From Geobacteraceae bacterium (GTDB lineage: Bacteria; Desulfobacterota; Desulfuromonadia; Geobacterales; Geobacteraceae), in NCBI GenBank assembly GCA_024281055.1, contig JAMXLF010000035.1, positions 62,001-126,000 of the forward strand: a stretch of DNA of 64,000 bases. The letters are read 5' to 3'. Under the pieces are notes generated by a model. The model had not been told where the DNA came from, ran no database searches, and was given only the letters and a program-made list of their open reading frames with translations. The position numbers and the translations under genes are program-made. This document shows, piece after piece, positions 52,675 to 61,600 of the stretch (the first letter of the stretch is position 1; each line of letters starts with the position of its first letter).

Positions 52675-55600
52675 CTACCTTCCGTATTGGTACTGCCACT
52701 GGCTATCCTTCTCGTCCGCCACGCCCCGGTCCGGGTAATCGTCGATTCCCGTCACCAGGTCCCCCCACTGCGCCCCCTGGCGGAGGTTGTTAAACCGCAT
52801 CATGCCGCGCCAGTCGCCATACTTGCGGTAGCGGTCCTGGGCCGCCATCTTCTGGGCGTTGCCGTAGGCCTCTAGTTCCTTCATGATCTGGGTGTCTTCC
52901 CGCAGGTCCGACACCCGGGCCGGCTGCATACCGAAGGCCCGAAGCATCCCCTCTCCGGAGGTCATCCGCACCGGCTGTCCCCGGTAGAACACTTCCTTGC
53001 CGTGGGTCGTGGTCACCGGGCCGGAGGTCTGGCGGACCGCCGACACGACGTTGGCCGCCGCAGTGGGTGCGGCATACTCGGCAGCCCGGGACCAGTCCCC
53101 TTCCCATGCCGCCGCGCCCGCCTTTACTCCCTTCTGCGCCAACCCGCCGATCGGGCCGGTGACCGACTTGGTCACGTCGTCGCCGGCCAGCCAGTTGGAG
53201 AGGAGCGGGATGCGCAGTTGCACCGCCCCGGTCAGGGAGACGCCGAAGAGCGCCCCCGGCAGGCCGTGGTCGTGAACATCGGCCACGAACCCGAAGAGCG
53301 CCTCCGCCGGGCCGCCGTAGTTCCGGGCGTTTTTGCGGAGCCAGTTGCGGAAGGCCAGCTTGGGGGAATACCCGAACAGCTTGAGAATGAACTTGTCCAG
53401 CTCGTCCAGCCCCGGCGCCCCGGCCGCCGCCCCGCCCAGAAGGTACATGGCGAAGAAGAGGCGGACAAGCGCCTTCTGGTCGGCCCGGTTGCCGCTCGTC
53501 GTCCGGTAGTAAATGAGGTTCAGCATGTGGGTGATGTACGACTGCAGGGCATAGGCGCCGCGGCCGAGGGCGGAATGGGCGGCATACCCCGGCAGGTTGT
53601 GGCGACCCATGTCGATGTTCACGGCGTCGTTCACGGCCAGGGCCTTTTGCACCGCCTCGTCGCGGGCCATCCCCTGCGCCCGGAAGACGCGGTAGGACGC
53701 CAGGATCACCGTCTTGCGGTTCAGCTGCTCCACCTTCTGGCCGGGCGCCATGGTCACCCGCACCGCTCCGTGAAGGGCGCGAGACGCCTTGCCTCCCACT
53801 CCGGCATCCGAGCCGGTCATCTCCGCCAAGGCCGTCTCCTTGAACTGCACCTGCACCCGGGGGTCGGCGAACAGGTTCCGCTCGTCATCCGAGAGTTTGT
53901 CCCGCAGCACGTCGAATTCGGCCGCGGCGATCCGGCGCAAGGCTCCCTTCTGGCCGTCGGTCTTCAGGAACGCTCCGCCGGCGATATGTTTCGAGAGTTC
54001 CGCCACTCCCACCACGTACGGTTGGGTGCTGTTGATCAGCATCCACGAGACGTTCCCCCCCAGGTACCAGAGCGACACCGCGGCCCGGGCATCGCCCGAC
54101 AGCCGATCCCACCGCCCGAGGTTGCGCAGGGTATAGCGAACGTAGCGGCTCGCCCAGCGCCGGTGCTCGGCCGGCACCGCCTGGAGGTGCTCGAACTGGC
54201 GCCGGGCATAGCGCGCCTTGGAGAGCATGCCGGCCACCCCGTGCACGTACGACTCGAACTTGCCCAGCGCGTCGGTCCGGTCGTAACCCTCGATCAGGTA
54301 GTCGGCCCGGCGGATATTGTACATACCGGCGCCGCGGGCCATGAGGATCTCCGCTACGTTGGTCTGGTAATCCTTCCGGAGCTCTTCGGCTGCCTTCTCG
54401 CCGATTTCCCCGCGGTTGGTGGCCCGTTTCAACGCCTGGTCGATCATCCGGTCCAGGGCGAAGGAATTGGCGGTGATGTCCTGGTACTCGTCCTCTTGCA
54501 GGCTGTCGCTCTGCTTGTGATTCACCTCGTACGTATGCCCTTCGAGGTAGCCCACCGGCATAAAGGTTGCCGGGTCGCGCCGCACCTGCTGCGCCAGTTT
54601 TTTCGCCTTGCTCTCTTTCGGCACATACCGGCTGTAGACCATCACCCGGTAGTTACTGCCGTCCGGCCGGGTCAGGGGGATGGCCGCCAGGCGCTCGCGG
54701 GCCTGTTCTTCCTCTTCCTTGCGGAACTGCAGGATGATGTGGCCGCTCCCCTCCTGCTGGCGGAATGATCCCCCCAGGTCGTCGGCCACCTGCTCGATCT
54801 CTTTCGCCAGGGTCAGGCCGGGGTAATAGTTCAGGTAGAACTGGGCCGCGGGCTTGCCGTCCCGGGCGGTCACGTCGCGGGTCGTGAAGTCGAGGCGGTC
54901 GATCACGTGGTGGGCGGTGACCACCATCTCACCCTCGCCATGGTTGCGGTGGATGTAGCCCCGCCGCTTCTGGGCCGTCACGTACTTGAGGTCCGCCCGT
55001 GCCGCCTCCTCGTCCCGGGCCTTGAAGTCGATGGCAACGCCTTCGTCGGTCTGCGTCACCCTGGTGTCGAACTTCTTCGCCACCCGTTTCAACTGGTGGA
55101 GGACGTTCACTCCCGGGTCGTAGCCCAGCGATACCCGGAACACTTCCTTCTTCCCTTCCGTCACCTTCTCGAAGCGGTAGTCCAGCTCTCCCTTGTACCG
55201 GGAGCGCTTGCCGGCGATGGTGTCGGCGATCTTCTGCGGGTCGATGCCGTTTTCCCGCATCAGTTCCTCTTCCAGTTTCAGGCCCTCTTCGAAGGCTGTG
55301 TCCGCCGCCTCGATCAGTTTGCGGTAGAAGGCAAAGGTCCGTTCCGTCAGGCCGGCGGCCTTTACCTTCGGATTGAGAAGGGCCTTCTCGAAACTGCCGT
55401 ACTCCACGTTGCGGGCGTCTCCCTCGAACACCAGCACGTCGAAGGCCGCCTTCTCCTCCCTGGAGAGGGGGTCGTACATCCGCTGTTTCGTCTCTTCCCA
55501 GACGGTCTTCATATCTGACCAGTCGAAGAAGTTGCGGAACTTCTCCCGCAGGTTGTCCATGCCGCCCCCGTCGGCTTCCGGACCCTTCTCCGCCAGACCT

Positions 55601-58600
55601 CCTTTCATCCGGACCGCGTCCGTGAACCGGTCTTCTTCCCGCCGCTTCCCCTCCTCGTAGAACGGCTTGACTGCCTCGTGCTGCTCCTGGCGGGAGAAGG
55701 GTTCCTGAAGGAGCCAGGCGATATTGTCCTTCGTGGCTGGTTCGGTGTGCTCTTCGACGAACTTTCGCAGGCGGGAGAAATCGAAGGGATTGAGAAAGCG
55801 GCCCATGGACTTCAGGACTGCCATCGGTTCCAGCCCGGCGGCGACCTCGGCGGCCTGTTCTTCCCGCAGGGCATATTTCGCCGTGATCGAGACGTCCTTG
55901 TCCGAAAAGATCACATAATTGTAATCTCCCTCGCCCGCGCTGCGGCTCGCGCCATTCAGGTATTTTATGCCCCGGACACCGAGGGAGTGGAGATAGTCGG
56001 AGGCGGCGCGATCGCCATCATCCGACAAACCGCGATAGAATTCACCGCCGGACATCGAAAGCGGGTCACTGACAGGATTCTTGTAATACTCCCGCAGGGC
56101 GTCAAACTCGTTTTTCAGAGCAGCCTTCACCGTTTCGCTCTGCTCGGCAAGCGGCTTGTCCCACAGGAGATATTCATCCTCTTTCGGTGCAAGTTCGACC
56201 TGATAGAGGCGGCCGCGGTGTTTGCCCTGCTCCACGGCACGGATTTCCCGTTGCATCTTGTTTTTGAACTCCACGCTTTGCGCCCCATCGGCACGGTGCT
56301 GGAGCTCGTTAATAACCGCAACCGTTTTCCGGTCTTCAGACCATTCGGCTGGCAAACTTTGATAGATGCGGGCCGCAGTCTCGCCAACTTCCAGGCCTCG
56401 GCCGGGCCCCAGTGTGTCCCGGTAATGCTCGGCCACTTCCTTCTTGCCGGCAAAATAAAGCCCATGACCGTACGACTGCGCCCCTTCTCCTGTACCGATC
56501 TTGTCTTGACTGAACTTGTCAAAATCATGAGGCGAGCCGTGCCACGCGGCAGCGTACCGGGCCGGCTGGTAACTCGCCGCCCGTAGGATCTCCTCGTCGG
56601 AAATCCCCTTTTCCCGCAACCGGTCAAGAATGACCTCTGCCAGAGAGCGGTCACCGGAGCGCTCGAAGGCATCGGCCGCCTGTCGTCCCTTGAGCTTTCC
56701 GCCCCACAGGTCGGCAAACACGTCGTCGGCAGTCCGGAACCCCATTTCCCGCAGGGCGTTGCCGACCCGCTTCAGCCAGTTGAGAATCCTGTCCCATATC
56801 CGGCGGATGCCGGGGACGGGTCGGGTCTGCCCCATGCCGTAGCGGCCGAAGGCGTCGGCAGTCCGCTCCTCGCTGTCCCTGCCGTCCCGGGCCGGAAAGG
56901 CCCTTTCCAGAAGTGCGGCGTCACGCTTGTCGATCAACCCGAGCATCTTCGCCGCGTGGAATACCTCGTGGTATCCCGTGGCCTCAGTGGCGTGCTCCAG
57001 GGCAAGGGTGACGATCGCCCGCGTCTGCCGGGCGGTCATCTGTGTCATGCCGGCGATGGTGCCGGACGTCACCCCATGAGCCGCAAAGGCCGCCGGGTCG
57101 TGGTGTACGATACGCTCTTGTGTGCGCAGCTCCGTGGCCCCTTCCGGCAGGGCGGCGAGGATGGCGGTCTGGATGCGGTCGATGGCGACATGGTCGAGGC
57201 CTTCGGAAGCTGCGCCCGCCGCAAACCGCGTTCCATCCTCACGCACGCCGCTCTTGACTTCCTCGGCGCGGTGATATAATATTTTATTAGGGGTCAATGA
57301 CCCGCTGGTCCTGGGGCGAATTGCACGCCTCACCTGCTCCAGCAGCCATTGGCCCTTTGTCTTGTCTATTGCCTCCAGCAGTCCCTTGATCGTCCAGTTG
57401 ACGTATTCCCTTTCGTTCCGTTCGTAAACGCTCGCAATCCTGTTGACTTCGATGTTTCCCGTCTTGACTTCCAGATGCAGTGCCGCCATGACCGGTTTGC
57501 CTTCATGCCGCATCTGAAGCAGCAGCGTCTTGGCGTTGGCCTGTGTATCTGATGCGAACACCGCCACCGGATTGTTGATGTGTCGCGGCAAGTTGTAGAG
57601 AAGTCCCACAGGCAGTTCGTGCCGGGCCGACTCCCCTTGTCCGGTCACCTTATGAACCGTCGCCAGGTTCATCTTGATCGGGAGGCTCGGCACCCCGACG
57701 CTCCGCAATATTTCGCCCGGTTCTCCCAGGTCAAAGATATGGCGATGGGGCAGGCCGACGGTTTTCATGCGATCGAGATCATCGTTGTACCGGCTGTTCG
57801 CGTCCCGCAGGGCAAACAGCGCCGTCCCCTTCTCCCTGGTCTGCAGGGTACCGACAAACTCGTCGAATGCTTTGCCGATCGCCTCTCGCTCCTTCCCCTC
57901 CGGATACGGCCGGGCCACAAAGCCGTCGATCATCGGCACGAGGATGCCGCCGTGGGCATGGTAGACGAGGAAATCGCTCTGGCCGCCGGCTTCCGCCACC
58001 TTGTCCTCGACATAGGCGGCAAACGCCCGGGCCGCCATCTCGTGAGGCTCGCTCCAGTAGTCGCCGCTGCGTGCCTGGTCCATCTTTTTCGCTTCCATAG
58101 CGAAGGAGGTCGGCACCTGTTTGGTCTTCTCCGCCCCGCTCTCCGCATCTCGCAGCATCTTCAGTCGGGCGGCGTAGAGGTTCATATCGGTCCGGAGCTT
58201 GTCGAGGGTGCCGCCCCGCTCGGCGTTGAACCCGGAGCGGTTCCGCACGTTTTTCAGGATGGCCGAGAGCCCCTCCAGGGTGTCGTTGGTGCTGCGGCCG
58301 GCGAAGGCCGCGCGACTCCGGGCCGGGGCGTTCGGGTTGTCTGCCCGCCATTGCGTCTCCAGGCCGCCCCCCTCGACGAGGATCGCGGCCAGCCGGTCGA
58401 ACTCCGCCAGCTGCTCGGCCGAAGCCGGGGCGAGCCCGCGCTTGTTCTTGCGCCACGTGACCTCATGTGTCAGGTCGCGGGCAAGGTTCTTCCGCAGGCT
58501 ATCGAGGGTGGATTTCAGGTTGTCCCGGGCCGCGCCCACGAACTTCTCCGTCTTTTCGGTGTCCTCGACATACTGCTCCGCCTTCTTGTACATCGCCTGA

Positions 58601-61600
58601 ATAAGGGCCTTGTACGCCTCCCGCAGTTCCGGCCGCAGCTGCGACTTGTAGCTCGCGCCATGGCTCAGGTAATCGTCGGGACCGCGGGTCTGATAGACCT
58701 GATCACCACGTTTGTTCGCCACCTTCTCGTTCGGCGCCTTGGAGTCGAGGCGGCCGAGGTAGTGGTCGAGGGCATGGAACCACTCATGGGCAAGCGAGCC
58801 GGCACCCTTCATCTTGGTAAGGTTAATGACCCCGTAATCTCGTTCATAATGAGCCTTGGCCCCGGAAAGCCCCTGACCTCTCGCCCCGAAGGCGATGGCC
58901 AACTCGCCGTTCAGCATCAGGGCCTTAGGCGGGACGTTCAACACCTCCGCCAGGTCGAGCAGCCCATCATAGGCATGGTTCATCACCTGTTGCCGCTCTT
59001 CCTGGTTGTTCCAGTTGCCGAACTCGATCCCCCTTGGCGCGAACGTATCCATGAACATCTGCGCCGTGGCGGGTTCGGTTCGCCTTTCGGCTCCCGTGCG
59101 CACGGCGATCTCCGGCACCGGCAGGATCTCCTCACCGAAGGAGGTTTTCGCCTCCAGAAGATTCACGGCGTTCTCCGCCATATAACGCAGGGCGTCCTCA
59201 CGCGCCGGGAAACTCCGTTCCACCACCTTGAGGCGCTTGCGTTCGCCGACGCGCTTGTAGATCGACCAGGTATTGTCGGGGTTCAGCACCGCCTGGTGCG
59301 TCATCGCCACGGCGTAGACCGGGATGGCCGCTTTTGCCTCCTCCTCCGAAGCAAAGGTTTGGCCGGTGCCGGAAAAGGAAAGCCGTCCACCCTTGGTGAT
59401 GATCCCGAACCGGCCTGGCGACTTGATGCTGTGCGCCACGATGAAGCGCTTCTGCCACGCCGGGGCACCGTCATCCTTCTTGGATTTCGGTCCGGTACCG
59501 GTACCACGGGACGCGGTATCCTTGCGCGCCCCGCCGATCTTCTCGCCGAAATCTTCGATCTTCCCGGCGGGAGAGGAGGCCGTTTCCGGCCCCTCTGCGG
59601 TGGCGGGTTCGCTTGCGGGAGTGGTGGCGGGTGTATGTTCATCGGCCGCAGGGCCGTTGCTTTCTCCGTCTGAAGACGCAGAAAGGGGAGAGTCCTGTAC
59701 GGACCTCTCCCCTTCCGATGATTCGGTTTTTCTCTTGCTCGGTTCTACTTCTGCGGTGTGCCCAGCCGAATGTCCACTATCGGGCCGTGCTTCGCCGTGA
59801 ATTCCTGCAACGACGCTATAAGGTCGGCCTCCCCTTTCAGGGTTACGGGTTCCAGCCGCAACCTGCTCGGCTCGGCTGGCGTTGAGCCGCTGGTCGGCGG
59901 AGTTGAAGTCCTGGTCGATTCCATAGTCGAGCCTCCATCCGGTGTATGGGATTATTGTACCATCCTCACCGTCGATTTCAATGGTTTGTTTCGCCACCGC
60001 CTCGGCCAGGCGCTCCAGGGCCTTCTCGGCCGTGGCCGGGTCGTCAAAGATCGTGGCGAACTCGTCGCCTCCCTTGCGGAATATCTTGATTCCGAGCGGT
60101 TCCGCGGCATCGGCGATAAGACGCAGCAGCTTGTCGCCATAAACATGGCCAAACGTGTCATTGATCCACTTAAGTCCCGATATGTCCATGCTCGCCACGG
60201 CATTGCCGGTCGGCATCATTTTCTCAGCCAGTTGCCATCCCCGGGCGTTATACGTATTGGTCAGTTCGTCATGAAAGGCAAGGCGCAACACCCCGTCGAT
60301 ATCTTTCTTGCGGACCAGATCATCAACCTGGCGTCGCATCTCCTCATCGACTCGGCGAACGTGGGACTGGCTTACCTCACTGGAAGCACCGGCGGCCACA
60401 CCACCGGCTGGTACGGCTCCGTCATCTTGTGTCCGCACGTCGGACACTTCTTCTTGTCCTTTGCCACCTTCTTGCTGCATTTCGGGCACTTCATCGGTAA
60501 CCCCCTGTGAATGGTGAATGGTGAATGGTGAATCGGCAAACGCCTTTTTTTGGTTACCATTAGATAACCATTCCTTGAGTCCTTCGGGCGTGGTTTCGGT
60601 GAGGGCGCCTATCCGGTCGGGGCCGCTCTCGTCGTAATTGGCGAGATACCCCAGCCGGGCATCCACCGGCGTGTCCCATCCGATAAGGATTTTATGTTCA
60701 TCGAAGCGGCCCGTCTTAATGTTCTTCTGGTCCACCACGTATACGCGCCGGCTCTCCGGATCAGGACCGACAAAGACGTCGAGATGATCCTTGTCATTCC
60801 CTCGTGGCGCTTTTCCTTGACTCGTCTCGACAATATAACCATAATGGTTTCGCAGTTCGGTTTCCCACGGTCTGCCGTTTTCGTTCGTACCACGCCGTAC
60901 ACTGCCTTGCGGGTTCTCAATCCGTATGTGCAGACCGTTCAGCCAGAAATCGCCTTTCTTGTAATTTCCAGCATGTTTCTGGGCCTCAGTGGGTTCCGGC
61001 AGATCATTTCTTGGGGAGGTTGCTGCGTCATGAGCGGCGCTGTCGATGTGGTGTGCCAATTCTGTGGAAAGAGTTTCCGACGATACCGGTCCCAAATTAA
61101 GGCCAAGATCTTTCGTTCCAACGCCTGTCGTGTCGCCGCTACTCGCCCCGACATCACCTGCTTTGTTTGCGGCGCTCCCATTAGCCGCCCGAGCCACCTC
61201 AAGCGAACTGACAGGTGTTTCTGCGATCAAGTCTGCTATAGTCGCTATCGAACGGCCCAATCTCTCACGCGTCGCAGGATCAGTAAGAGCGGATACGTTT
61301 ACATCTGGCGAGACGGCAAGGAGGTTCTTGAGCACCGCTGGGTTGTCTCTCAGCATCTCGGCAGAGACCTTTTGCCCGGTGAGCATATTCACCATATCAA
61401 TCACGTCCGGACCGACAACCGAATCGAGAATCTTCGGATCATTGGCCCGAGCGAGCATTGCGGCAAGCACCATCCTTTGACTTGGGATGCCAAGCGCGCC
61501 GAAGCCCTTGCTGCGGAGGGTCTCAACGTCAAGGAGATCGCCGAGGCGCTTAACGTCCCTCCCCCCACCCTCTACGACTATTTTCGAAGGCATAACATAG

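Noticed and set aside
53002-54768. 588-codon plus-strand frame opposite the giant gene
   Set aside because: Antisense shadow without motifs.
57580-59673. 697-codon plus-strand frame opposite the giant gene
   Set aside because: Composition (HRxxR, GQ-rich) is that of an antisense shadow; unlike the HNH gene it shows no motif and no ribosome-binding site.
59820-60330. Hypr-type (cGAMP-making) GGDEF in the giant protein
   Set aside because: The guanine-selecting Asp is present in GHVYGD, whereas Hypr enzymes have Ser at that place; canonical diguanylate cyclase is more likely.
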